NCBI GenBank assembly: GCA_037074705.1
Contig: CM073590.1
Coordinates: 116,544,600 to 116,608,599, forward strand
DNA: 64,000 bases
Reading direction: 5' to 3'
DNA from: Zhengitettix transpicula
Taxonomy: Eukaryota > Arthropoda > Insecta > Orthoptera > Tetrigidae
How positions within the stretch are numbered: the first letter of the stretch is position 1; the number at the start of each line of letters is the position of its first letter. Both the position numbers and the translations under genes were made by a program. This document shows, piece by piece, positions 23,715-34,959 of this stretch. A model generated the notes under the pieces. That model did no database searches, was not told where the DNA came from, and saw nothing but the letters and a program-made list of their open reading frames with translations.

Positions 23715-26160
23715 GATATTACAAGAGTCCGCAACGTGATCAGCGGACCAAAATCAGTAATCCAGATATCAATGAAATGAGGGACGAGGTAAAAACTTAT
23801 GCTCAATCCTCTCGCATAAATTTTTTTGGAAAGTTTTAAAAATTTAGGTACATTTTGAAAATATAGCCTAAATTGAATTTTTGAAACTGCTATTGCTTCA
23901 AGAAAAGAATAAATGGTTCATTCAGATTTTTCCATCCTAATCTGTTAATTCACTTTCACAGATTTATAGCAGAACATTATTGAAAGCATTTATTTTATTC
24001 TTTAATTAATTCAATGTGGGCTATCTATCCACAACATCCATTCCTAAAAAGAGACCGTGATTGCAGGGTAACATTTAATTAACTGATAAAGAAAGCCCAC
24101 ATGTGCCCTGCAGTCGGCGTTTGCAGCGATAGCATGCAATAATAAAGTTTGTAATACGGAACACAAATCTGTTTCTAACGAATGGCGAATTTCATGAATA
24201 TGCGACTAGAAATAGATCAGATCCGGCTAGAATTACCTTTTTATCTACCAGAAATGTATTCACTGTGCAGAGATAATTTGATATAATAGTCTTTAGATGT
24301 AAATAACAATAACTGAAAGAGTTTTGAGAATCGGTATAAGAATATTTTATTAAAATACGCGTTTTACTAACTATAAGATTTTCTCGATCATTTTTCCAAT
24401 AGTTGAAATTAAAATTATTATTTCTGCAAAAGTGACCATTATTCCTCTAAAGGCTTATAATTTTTTAAAAACAAACCAATTTTACTGATTTTCTGATGTA
24501 ATTTTCATTAAAAACTATGTATCTAAAAAGTATAAAAATTCGTTAGACTCAATAGCTTCAATCTTCTTTCCTTTTTATAGTTAAAACTTAAGTTCTTGTC
24601 TTTAATTTGTTTAAAATAATCTCTAAAACGAAAAAGCCTTTCTATACAAATTTAATGTTCATAAGTTTTATTGTAGTAAAAAATTGTTTTTAACGTAAAA
24701 ATGTTGTGGCGTTAATCAAAGACACTGTATAATATTTATATTTTATTTAAATATTGAAGAAACTTGCTTTCAATGTGTATATTACACTATAGAGGAAATA
24801 AATATAGCGAAGGTATTATTTATTCATATGTTTATATTTTAAGGAAAAATCTGAGTTTAAAATGAACGCCTTGTAAATTGGAATTAATCATTGACTAGAG
24901 TCATATTCGTTCTGTGTAGAATAATCACGGTATCTATGGAAGGACAGTAACATAATTTGACATAAATGTTTCATGTTAAGTTAAAGATTTAAGCAGATTA
25001 GAACATACGTAAAATGATGGAATGTTAAGTAAATACATCAAAATTTAAGTGCATAAACTGTATAGTATATTTTTGTAGGATAATTTTATTATGAAGCCCA
25101 ATATTGGAATACACGGTTAAAAAAAGTAGTTTCAGCGTAATATCGCTCTTGTTTTTAAGCTAGAAAACAACAGTCGCATATGAAAATTAATCCCGTTAGG
25201 TATCTGCATTCCACCTAAGACGTTGCTCCCAATCTTCCTAGGAGGTCCCAGCCGCTACTAGTTAATCGTTTAGATTCTCTATTTTCAATAGAGATTCAGA
25301 TTACAAACCTTTCCGGAATAAATTAATTGTGGTATTTCACGTACGTCATAAGCAACATGAGATAAACAGTACATCAGTTATTCTATGAATACCTTATCTT
25401 TCTTTGACAATTCTCTATACCTCAATTGACGATAGAAGATTCTCATTTTTTCAAAATTTTATTCTGATCGTAACAATTACCTCCAATGGAATATTCCAGT
25501 TTGACTTCTTCAGTCGACGCTTTGCTTGAACTATGAAATTACGAAATGTCATTATTCGTAATTTTATTTGGAATGCTAAGTTTAGTTAGAAGAAATAATA
25601 TACGATATTATTTAAATAGAACCATTTCTCTTAAAATAATAATTATAAACACCTTGAAAAAATTGAATTTTAATAGTTCGCACTCGTTTTGATTATCAAC
25701 TGATTTTACCAAATTTACTTAAACATTCGGTCTACGGAAAAAAATCTATAAAATGTTTCTACTCACGAATATACTTTCCTCGATAATTCTATATACGTTC
25801 ACAGTCGCAAAGACACAAAACAATTTTGTATTCACAATTACTACTATAATTATATTCAAATTTTGTCCTGTGGGATCAGACTGCTGTCTCTGGAATTCAA
25901 CCATCCAAGTGCATTCTTCATCTTCCGATGGCAAAATAATAAAGAAAAGTGTTTGGAAAAACAAGAATAGAGACTCTAAAAACCAATATTAGTACTCTAA
26001 AAGAGACTCGAGATTTTCAAACTGTAGAACTCGGAAGGTAAAATCTTCTGTGGAAGGTAAGAAAGTTGTCAGAATAAATGTAATGACATAAATTTGAAAA
26101 ATATAAAAATATATATAGTTATTTACAGTGTTAAAATTGCAATGTCAGTAATAATATATA
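23715..26160. other. Gene-free AT-rich region
   Basis: No exon is supported. The 24,010-24,130 segment is a GC-balanced unique patch with GATA-like (CTATCTATCC, CTGATAAAG) and TAATTAA sites, suggestive of an enhancer but unproven. The overlapping 72- and 79-codon frames on opposite strands at 25,746-25,992 are mutual shadows with no family resemblance. Confidence 0.35.
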
Positions 26161-26161
26161 T

Positions 26162-26988
26162 TGTAATACTAATGAGAGGCTGTAATTATTTTAAATAATT
26201 GGATTGTTAACGGTACAAATTCTTAAAAGACAACAATGTCGGCGTGCTTTGTTGCGAGCCGCTAGCACTGTCTGAGGCCAGTCTGTCTGAAATCGTAGGA
26301 GGGAGCGGAACATTGAGAGAGAACGAACAGCGTGGCCCAAGTTTAAAATTCGACCGAGAGAGTTATAAGTTTTAAAATCCAAGTATAAAGTTTGTACATT
26401 GTAAAAAAAAACCGCAAAGAAGAATCAAATATTTAGCGCCACATTCAGATTGATACGCAAGTAACAATATGTTTGGCTGATGACCCGAAGGTGCAGCAGA
26501 TCGAGTTCCCGAAGGAAAATCCAATAACTACGACCGTGAGTATGACTATTAAGTGTAGAATCTGTTATTCATGGCCTTTTAGTGTAAAAAATAGTGTGAT
26601 AGAGATCCGAAACCAAGTCTGGTACCAGCAGGACATTTTGTAAGTAGAAACCAAATTAATTAAGTTTGTAAACGATAGTTAAAGGTATTAGTCAGATTCT
26701 GTTCGTCTCATTTTTGGTTTTGGATTGTTAATTACTTAACTTATAAATTCTTTGATTGTTCTTTACCTATCAAGCCCAAGTAAACAACCCTGAGAGAATT
26801 GTTATCAAATTGCTAAATTTTGAGATTTAAATGTATTTAACCACCGAGAAAATGTCGTAAATTTATATTCAATAAAGTAAATTGTTTTATAATGGTTTTG
26901 TATTATTTAGAAGGCCCAACAAATTATAAATAAAATATTTGTTTGTTAAATTAAATTTCGGCGTGCCAATGCAACATGGCACATGGCA
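26162..26988 (+). mobile_element. LTR-like element 1 (plus orientation) flanked by TA-rich DNA
   Basis: It begins TGTAATACTAATGAG directly after an ATATAT stretch, and its right end near GGCACATGGCA abuts a (TA)n tract. It is homologous, in the opposite orientation, to 27,008-28,030. Shared ordered blocks include a CAACAATG...CGGC..TGCTTTGT segment near the start, a GGTACCAG segment, TTTGTAAACG, then AAAGG(T)AT(T)AGTCAGATT, and a GGCG-rich block near the end. A poly(A) signal-like ATTCAATAAAG lies at about 26,869. TG at the start fits an LTR, but there is no coding region, so this would be a solo or orphan LTR. Confidence 0.5.
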
Positions 26989-27007
26989 TATATATATATA
27001 TATATAT
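26988..27007. repeat. (TA)n tract between two inverted LTR-like elements
   Basis: About 20 bases of pure TA separate the inner ends of the two related elements. A second (TA)n tract (28,030-28,046) flanks the far end of element 2, and a shorter ATATAT precedes element 1. It is best read as the original insertion target. Confidence 0.8.
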
Positions 27008-28030
27008 TGTAATAATCAAAGAGATGGCGTTAATTTATTTGCCCCACGTTGAGCGCCAATTATGTAGCAATAAAAAATAAGGCTTTATTTAAATGAAGTA
27101 ATAATCAAAATTTAAAACAAAATAAAATTTATTATTCAAACTCAAAAACAATTACAATCAAAATCTTTATATTTCAGGGCCTTTACTGGGTTTGATAATG
27201 AACAAACAAAAATGATTTAAAATCTTATTAACAAAACAGTTTACAATTTACCTAAACAATATGAAATAAATTAAAAGGTAAAGAAATTAACTTTGATTGA
27301 CAATTAAAAGGGAACTAAATCTGACTTTATCCTTTAATTAGCGTTTACAATATTATTTAAAATTATGTTACTTACGGACCGTCGGTCTGGTACCGGAACA
27401 ATCAATTTTTATCTCGTTCGGAAACTTTTACACTTTAATTTTTTACTCATCAGGCCTTGGTTTTCACTGACTCTAATTAATACTTTTTAGTTTGCCAAAT
27501 GTTGGTTCTCTGTTCGTTAAGGATATGTTATTCACTCGTTCTTACGATAATTAGACGCTGGATGCAATTACTTGGTCTTCCAAAGTTGAAACACTGGTCT
27601 AATTTGAGAATAGAAATTAGACTTCTGCACTCAAAATGTTTATCGATGAATATTTGGATATTTATTATGACAAAATTGTTCTAACCGGTCTCGCTGTTCT
27701 ACTACCGGTATCTGGACTCTTTCTAAATACTTCACCCGTCCACAGCAATCTTTCGGCACCAATTCTATCCTAGCTGTCTGCATACGTAAAACTGCCTTTG
27801 ACTTTCCTGGCTGGCTGCATACGTAAAACTGACTTTGACTTTCCTGGCTGGCTGTATACGTAAAACTCACCCAGACTTTCGTGCGCGCAAACGCCATTTT
27901 GACATTTCGACAAAGCAGCCGAGCTCGCTTTTCCATTGTTGCTTTGTTCGATCAGACCGCTATAATGGATTTATCAAACAATTTAAATTTTATGCCCAAA
28001 CAATTAATGGCCTAATTAATTGACATTACA
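27008..28030 (-). mobile_element. LTR-like element 2 (minus orientation) with PBS-like motif and 37-bp repeats
   Basis: In plus orientation the ends are TGTAATAATC (27,008) and GACATTACA (28,030), a TGTAAT...ATTACA pair flanked on both sides by (TA)n. On the minus strand it contains three direct copies of a 37-bp unit (phrase CATACGTAAAACTG at 27,781, 27,818 and 27,855), placed like U3 enhancer repeats. AATAAA-type signals follow, then TGGCGCTCAACGTGGGGC, which differs by one base from the common tRNA-Lys primer-binding sequence. The latter starts just after ...GCTACATAAT. If GCTACA at 27,063 is the LTR end, the LTR is 968 bp and about 55 bp of internal sequence remains. If the outer ATTACA is the end, the motif lies inside the LTR. 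No gag or pol is present. Confidence 0.55.
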
Positions 28031-28046
28031 ATATATATATATATAT
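28030..28046. repeat. (TA)n tract flanking LTR-like element 2
   Basis: A pure TA tract immediately outside the end of the minus-strand LTR-like element. It matches the tract at 26,988-27,007, as expected if the element inserted into a longer TA repeat. Confidence 0.8.
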
Positions 28047-28299
28047 GACAATATCAATTATCTAGATTATATGGAAACTAGCATGTCCTAGAAGAAATCA
28101 TGTATTTGAAATCGAATAATGCAATATAATTTAAAATTCAGAAGTATTCCTCATATACTAGATATTTACAAAATCGAAGACTTTTATAAATTATATTTTA
28201 ATCATTTTTCAATAATGTGGTACCAAATTTTCGGCCATATCCATTACGTGGTTTCATTTTTACTATCGAACAAAGCAAATGGTTTAATATTATTTTCAA

Positions 28300-28720
28300 A
28301 CAATTATGTGAATGAATTTAAACGTGGTCGGAAATCCACAAAACAACTGATGAACATCGTTCCGGACGTCCTTTGAGGTGACTATCCAGTAATTATCTAT
28401 ATAATACACAATACGGTGTTTATTAAACAACGAGTCAAATTGTGCGAAGTTTAGACGTCACGATAGTATCACATGGCTAAGTGGTTCTAATATATTCACA
28501 CAAAAAAGGGTTTCGATAAGTATCTGCAAGATATGTGACGCTGGTTGCAATCCTGATAAGATACACACCTGCCGATCCAATACACAGGCAAGAAAGATTC
28601 GAAACATTGTTGGTGTAAACGAACGGTAAAATCTACCATCGAGAAGTTGTTTTTTGGGGAAGTTCGTGGAACTATCCACATCGCCTATATAGGAAGAACA
28701 AACAATAAGTGGTTATTCGT
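28300..28720 (+). pseudogene. mariner transposase fossil 1
   Basis: The plus strand gives NEFKRGRKS, then after a frame change DEHRSGRP (28,350-28,375), which together are the F-K-R-G-R-x-S...R-S-G-R-P segment after the mariner DNA-binding domain. Near 28,645-28,700, VVFWGSS followed by RGTIHIAYIGRT in the next frame matches the V-F-W-D-x-x-G-I-I-x-I-D-Y-L core of the catalytic domain. The DNA in between is too decayed or too short to hold the first catalytic Asp. This is an old, internally deleted copy without recognisable TIRs. Confidence 0.5.
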
Positions 28721-30160
28721 CTTTATTTATCGCATTTGCACTATTCGGAAACCCCCATTTTTTCTCTTTCCTTTAAAACAGGCTTTACAAAAAAAATGAC
28801 GTCGAACGAGGTAATAATTGTTGAAACAAACATATATTTAAGTATCTTCCGATAACATCCATTCTGGATGGCTTAAAAAGTAATAGAAACGATGGGCTAT
28901 GTGCAGAGATTATCTTGAGAAAAGAAACGAATATCCCGTGTTTGTTCATATTTTTTGTAAATCATAATTTATCTACTCTCGTATATTCCACGTATTGCCA
29001 TTCGAATCGGAAAACCTTAATGACTGATTTCACAAGTATGCTCCAATCCCGGAAAGGAGTATGTATATAGGTAATTTAGGAAAAATTATTTTAGTATAAG
29101 TACTTTTAGTATAAGAAAATTATAGATGCTACAAAGGTAGTAGAAGAAAAATAATGTTGGTAATATATGGTTCCATTTGCAGATCTCATATTTGTCAACC
29201 AGCTTTGTTCTTCAGTTCGTGAGCTACGCCCAGCAAAGCGACCTGATAGTTTGGCAGACGGAAGAACTGGATCAAAGCAGCCCAGTCTGGAAAGGAATGA
29301 AGAATATGAGTTGGCAGCTTGTAAATGTCATTTCTTAAATCTACATCGACGTCATTAGGACGCATATAAAAATATAATAAATACTTTTTATTTCAAAATC
29401 TGTATATTTACGATATCATGTATGATCTGGGTCATGGATAAAACTTTAAAGTACAAAATATTTTATTTCCTTTCCGATAAAAATATTCAGAGTAAATTAA
29501 ATTTTAACTTGTTATAAATAATCATATATCGATCATGTACAATATTTTCATTTCTGTATGAAGGACGGGAATCAAAATTTTAATACACAAAAAATAAAAA
29601 CTGCATTATTAAATTGTAACTGTATGAAATTTTTTATGCCTATTGATGAAGTTAATTTAAGTAACTGGTCGATGTACCATTGGTTCATTCTCCCGAATCG
29701 ATCTGTATACAATCTTAAATATGAATTGTTGAATTATCCCAAACCAATGATGAAAGTAAAATGACAGGTAGAGATAATTTATTTATAATGATTAATAAGA
29801 ATAATTGCTACATTTAAACTTGTGGAACTCAGATTCATAGCTGTCCTTAATCTGTGTGAATGTTTGGCTTGAATTATAGAAAAGGAATTGTTGCTAAGAG
29901 CTGGTGGAAAGAAGAAACATTAACAGCAGAATTAAGTGAAGGAAGGGAGAAACATTCAGCACATATACACAATAATAATACATGGAAAACATTGCTACAT
30001 ATATATTACGCCAACCATTTCAATGGCGAAATCTCTCTTAATTAAACTTTCATATCCATAGTCTATATTCAAACTTATTTTTCTTCCATTCTTCTCTACC
30101 TTTTGACTGAAATCACCTTTATTCTCACCCTAAGAATTGACCGTCTTCTTTGACCTATAT
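28720..30160. other. Gene-free AT-rich region
   Basis: No gene is recognised. The frames at 29,167-29,358 (containing SVRELRPAKRPDSLADGRTG) and 29,558-29,764 (containing MKFFMPIDEVNLSNWSMYHW) have no known domain and no splice partner. The first lies in a GC-balanced patch and may be an old exon or element fragment. Confidence 0.3.
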
Positions 30161-30164
30161 ATCA

Positions 30165-30450
30165 CTAATTAGATGAAATATCCAAAAACAGACAAAATTA
30201 AGTGATGATATAAATAACAAAAATGTTTCTGTGATCTTTGTTCCTTTCGTCAGGTGATTGTAAAAAACACGAGAGCCAGGAGCGACACAACCGCAAAATT
30301 ACAGTTGACAAACTCTGCGGTTGTGTCGCTCCTGGCTCACGTGCTTTTCACAATCACCTGACGAAAGGAACAAGGATGCCACAAACGTTTGGGTGGTATT
30401 TATATTATCACTTAATTTGGTCTGTAATTGGCTATTTCATCTAATTATTA
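30165..30450. repeat. ~280-bp palindrome (inverted duplication)
   Basis: The inner arms 30,238-30,295 and 30,316-30,373 are reverse complements over about 57 bases (left arm TTGTTCCTTTCGTCAGGTGA; right arm ending TCACCTGACGAAAGGAACAA) around a 20-base loop. Pairing continues outward with more mismatches (left AAATTAAGTGATGATATAAA, right TTTATATTATCACTTAATTT) to roughly 30,165 and 30,450. Part of one arm recurs at 50,945-51,000 (AAAGGAACAAGG, then GGTGGTATTTATATTATCA). The structure therefore looks like an inverted duplication of a dispersed repeat, perhaps a Penelope-like segment. Confidence 0.8.
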
Positions 30451-31619
30451 TATTTTATAGACATAATATATTCTCATTCCTATATAGTACTGTTATGATT
30501 TCTGATGTTTGTCTAAATACTAGAATTGACAGTTTCAAATTCAAATCCTTACATTTTACGCTTTATCTTATATTAGTTAAATGGATCGATTCATGTCAAT
30601 TCAACAAGTCTCTAACGATGACCATACTATATTTCAACCAAGTTCACAGTATTGATTATATGTATAAAATGATACCAAAAATTTATTATTTTAATTTTTC
30701 ATAGTTACTCAGATTTTGAGTAAGATGACGACGTTAAGATGTAGAAAAATTTCAAGTATGGTACTTACAAAATCATTGTGCTTATGTAGTCAATATTGTA
30801 TTCATTTAGCTTCTGGAATAGTTTGAGATACGATACACTACTTTCCGAAATACTTTATGGAGTCCTGTACAAATAACCGAGTGACTATATATTTGAAAAA
30901 AAAATGTTTGTGGAGCCAAATTTATAAAAATTAATTAATTAACGCCTATCTTAAAGAGGCATTTATTTTCGTTTATTTGAAAGAGAATAGTCAAGTAATA
31001 TGAATTTATGGATGTCACTGTATCGTATACATAATCAAATGATTTTTATATATCACAGGAAATGCCTCTTTGATATTGTTTCATTTTTAGTGCTTTAATT
31101 TAATATTTTTAGTGCTTCTAAGATTTTACGAGTAAGGCTGTCAGATAACTTCTTGATTCAGTACCGAAAACAACGTGAGAATTGGAAGAATATTTATTCT
31201 GCTCTAGTTAACACTAACACTAATGATTAGCGTCGTGACTGTTGCATGTTTTAGCCAACTCATTAATAAGTAACTGATTGAAAATTATGTATCTAATATT
31301 CTTGAATGAAAATCCTATTTTTTTTATCAAATTCTGTGTTGTATTCATTCATGATAATTTAAAGAAATCTTTTAGTATGAATAGTGATGTCATGACATGA
31401 AATGATTATTTTCCGTTTAAGTCGTCTGAAGACAAATTCGAATTGCATTCATTAATTTAACTTAGATGAATAAAAATAAACTTTATTGCAAGACTCTTTA
31501 TTTTTAAAAGATAATGGTGATGCTTTGTGAATGCATAAAATTTTGTGATTATTTATTATACAATGTACATTGCTAGTAGCACTTACTGTAGGTCTGGTAC
31601 AAAATCCCGACAGACACTG

Positions 31620-31690
31620 GCCCGACGAAATTATCCCGATTGGCGTTTACCGGACAGGACATTATCATTATTGACGTTTACCCGAAAATA
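31620..31690 (+). repeat. CCCGACGAAATTATCCCG-type dispersed repeat, copy 2
   Basis: It holds phrases CCCGACGAAATTATCCCGAT, TGGCGTTTACCGGACAGG and TGACGTTTACCCGAAAAT in series. It corresponds to the minus strand of 12,220-12,320. The repeated CCCGA/GACGTTTACC elements suggest a degenerate ~30-base internal unit. Confidence 0.5.
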
Positions 31691-34164
31691 AATGGTTCAC
31701 GTGATAGCTTAAGTTCACAGCGTTAGTCTCCATGATTTTAGTGTTTAATTTCAACCCTTAACGGCATCTAAGAGGTAACAAAAATAATACGACAGAGATT
31801 GGTGTCGAATCTGGAGTTATGGTAGTCTCTGAGTATAATTATGACATTCCGGCAAGGTTAAGTTAAAGTTTAGCACCGAGAGGTAGGGTTGGAAGGAGGT
31901 GACAAAGGGTTCCGCATACACTTTTAAACGCGAGGAGCAATTTCAATAAAACTTTGTACACGTGTAACTTATGATCCGGGTTACTCAGAGAACTAAATAT
32001 CCACAACATATCTTTACTTTTACTCAACGTTTGTATACTCGAATGATTACATATCATTTTGTCATCTGAAAACCAATGAAAGTATAATATAATATAATCT
32101 GAAACTTCTGTTTCTAGAACTAAATTTCTATCCAGATATTGACTTATGTTTTGCATATTTCTGTACGTTTTTAGCTGTCTGTAAGAACTAGGAGAGAGTT
32201 TTTCTGTCATTATGACTAGTGTACGATTTTCATGTGCCGAGTTGCTTTGCATTATGAGGTACTAATTTACATAATTTTTCATAAATTAAATGTCACAAAC
32301 ACTGTCCATTAGAATTATTTCTGATGTATTTGATTATAATTTTGCATTGAAGGGTCGTCCTGAAAGATTTTTCTCTAAACATGCGTTTATGTATGCTGCT
32401 ATGCTAATCATAATTTCAGAGTGTGTAGTCATATTTCTTTATAGGTAGATAAGAGATCAATGGAGTGGTGGAGAGGAGTACTTCCACGATGAAGGGTTGG
32501 GTACACTTGGTGAGGTATTTTTCTGCTGTTAAAACGAATTTACAAAGAATCTCAATTGAAGTCTTCGTCAGTAACTGAATATGACGAGAAACAATTAGAG
32601 ATAATGAGGGGATTAATACGGCTGAAAATCGCAAACTATGCCAAGCGGTCGTTATGTGTAATAATCTGGCGCCCTCACCTGAGTGTGGAGTAAAACTTGA
32701 CCCAGTGAGTAAGCTGCGTAAGCCATGACGTCATGTTACGCAACGCGTCAATGACCGGCGGGTCAGCAGACCTTTCCCAAGGGGGCCAAGTCTGGGTGCC
32801 GCCTCCCTGTCTGTAATCGCTACCAATGCTTTGGAGACTAATCAACAGGTAAAACAATCATTCCATGAATCACTTGGTTCCATATCTTGTCGTTTCACAG
32901 TTTTAGGTTAATTAACTGTACTCCACGTAGGTTTCGGCTGCAGAGAGTTTTCATTCATACAATCATCTCATCATTTCAATCTTTAAACGGTAAATCCACA
33001 CTTTCAGCAAAACTGCTCTTTCAAAGTATAATGACATTCAAGTGTCTGTCAAAACAATATTTGGAACACTATAATTTAAAATTAATTATGCACTATTCCG
33101 GAATAGAACTTCAGCGAACGATTAAAAATTTAGTAGGTACTTGTAAAATTTTTTAAATATCTTCTCATAATGGCGCTTATTATTTGGTTGATAAGTTCAT
33201 ATATCGGTCAGAACCTAATGCTTTTTAGTTCCCTTGAAAATACTGCATAATATACTTGAAATGTTTATTACCGTTGCTGTTTGTGTGTCCATCCGGCACT
33301 GCACAATTCTACTTTTATTTCATGTTAATCGATGTTACCGGACGAGAAATCCAGTCTACCTGCAACATCATTCTTCTAGATTACTCAAAAATGTAATGGC
33401 ATCAGTGAATATTAGTGATAATTGTTAAGTGTTGTTTACATTACAAACAATTTCATCCATTTACTTGTGTATTTTTAATTATTTTTAATGTATTTTTGGT
33501 AACATCTTAAATGTGTAGTTTAAATAGCTCTCATGTTTTTTTTCCATTAATGTATTTTATGTTTACGCATATAACTGTAATTTTGGCTCGTCCAATTTCC
33601 TGAATTGAGGACTGCTGTAATCAATAATAAATATACATGTAAACTTTGTAGGATTTCACAAAGATCTGAATTTATAAATAGATATTTCGTTTATTTTGGG
33701 AAATATTTTTATATGAATGGTATAACGTAAACTATTTCTTCGTACTTTAATATTGTAAACTTGTACATAACTAAATTGATACATAATATAGACTATAATT
33801 GTTACTTAATCTTGCCCTGATTTTTATCTAACGTACCATATCACGGACTTATAATTTCAGAAGATTATCGAATCTTTCATATTCAACCTCAACTTATAAA
33901 ATATGATTTCAATTATTTCAGGTTCACAAATCACAGAAAAATCAAAGCGATCCCACCCCACCTTTTCCTTAAAAATATATTAAGCCCTTACTAAAAACAT
34001 TACGTCAGTTTTTCGTAAGATTAGAAATTTTCAAAGAAGACCATCATCAATAATTAGACACAACAGAAACACAGTTCTTTATGTATAAAGTGAGGCTTAT
34101 ATTTATCTGACTTCACTGAATTGTAAATGATTAAACCACCCATAAAATTACGGCATAAAAATCT

Positions 34165-34180
34165 GGAACCTCTTCAGGTG
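34165..34180 (-). ncRNA. Hammerhead half-motif H4 (fossil)
   Basis: On the minus strand CACCTGAAGAGGTTCC matches the 5' core and first helix-II strand of motif H1 (CCTGAAGAGGTCC). The GGAC-GAAAC half is not found downstream. It is a remnant of the same repeat family and could not act as a ribozyme. Confidence 0.25.
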
Positions 34181-34520
34181 CATATAAAAGAAATTTTAAA
34201 AATCTAAATATATTTTATTTCATCAAATATAAATATTTAAAATTTCTAAACGTGTCCGATTTACACACATTGCAGTCAAAAATATATGTCTTCAAGTCAG
34301 TTATTTGTGTATGAATGAATATCAATAAATTTCTATTATAAAAATGAAGGGAATATGAATTGACATGTCTTATCATTGGCCTGATGTCCAATTGTTGAAA
34401 ACGACGGCAATTCTACACACTTGTTTTTACTTTTTTTATAATCCCAAACCAACCGGAAGGTTAATAAATCATTTTTATATCTACTAATATGTATTTTAAA
34501 TTAACCCTCAAAAAACGGAC

Positions 34521-34952
34521 ATGGATAATTCACTTCAAACAAACAAAATAATAACTGCATCTACGAGCTCGACAAGCCAAGCTGATAAGAAAGACGTCAG
34601 TAAGCCTGAACAGAAGACAAGCACTAATTCACCCAAGAAAACCAAACAAAACATACAGGATCATAAATATAAGGCGCTTAGTCAATCATTAAGTCCGCGA
34701 AAAATATTACATGAAGAAGAAAACAGTGTTTTGTAACAGTTAAAGACTCTTATACTAAATGCTATGGACTCAAAGACTGCAAGGACCATTATTAGAGATT
34801 ACCAAATATCCTCTACAACACTCAAAAATATAATAGAATCTTTTTACCCATACTTGGATGATAAAACGGCAAAAAGTATAATAAAAAGGCTCATCAATTT
34901 AGTCAAGAAACAAGACAGTGCTACATATTCAGAAGCAGACGCGTCCTCCTAA
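34521..34952 (+). pseudogene. Lysine/serine-rich ORF with one in-frame stop, unknown family
   Basis: Two frames, 34,521-34,736 and 34,764-34,952, are in the same phase and separated only by a TAA at 34,734-34,736 and nine sense codons. Together they give ~143 codons with a good ATG context (GGACATGG). The N-terminal third is low-complexity (STSSTSQADKK, TSTNSPKKTKQ). The C-terminal part is helical and hydrophobic-patterned (SKTARTIIRDYQI, LKNIIESFYPYLDDKTAKSI), and a further frame continues beyond 34,955 with ETDYDYSTEESATVAASNK. The layout (charged linker, then helical domain, no splice sites) resembles retroelement ORF1/gag N-termini, but I do not recognise the family. A host gene or retrocopy cannot be excluded. 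Confidence 0.35.
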
Positions 34953-34959
34953 TAGAAAC

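Larger units (their letters stand above)
30455..34500. other. Gene-free AT-rich region
   Basis: No gene is recognised. 31,620-31,690 carries the second copy of the CCCGACGAAATTATCCCG-type repeat, and 31,690-31,830 a relative of 11,940-12,070. The minus-strand frame of 129 codons at 31,863-32,252 has no family resemblance. 32,660-32,830 is a GC-balanced patch that includes the palindrome ATGACGTCAT (32,725-32,734), the consensus CREB/ATF site, but no adjacent gene start. Hammerhead half-motif H4 lies at 34,165-34,180. Confidence 0.35.

Noticed and set aside
25746..25992. Overlapping sense and antisense frames of 72-79 codons
   Set aside because: They are shadows of each other in AT-rich DNA without any recognised motif.
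31863..32252. 129-codon minus-strand frame
   Set aside because: No family resemblance, low-complexity hydrophobic content and no flanking splice or retroelement signals.
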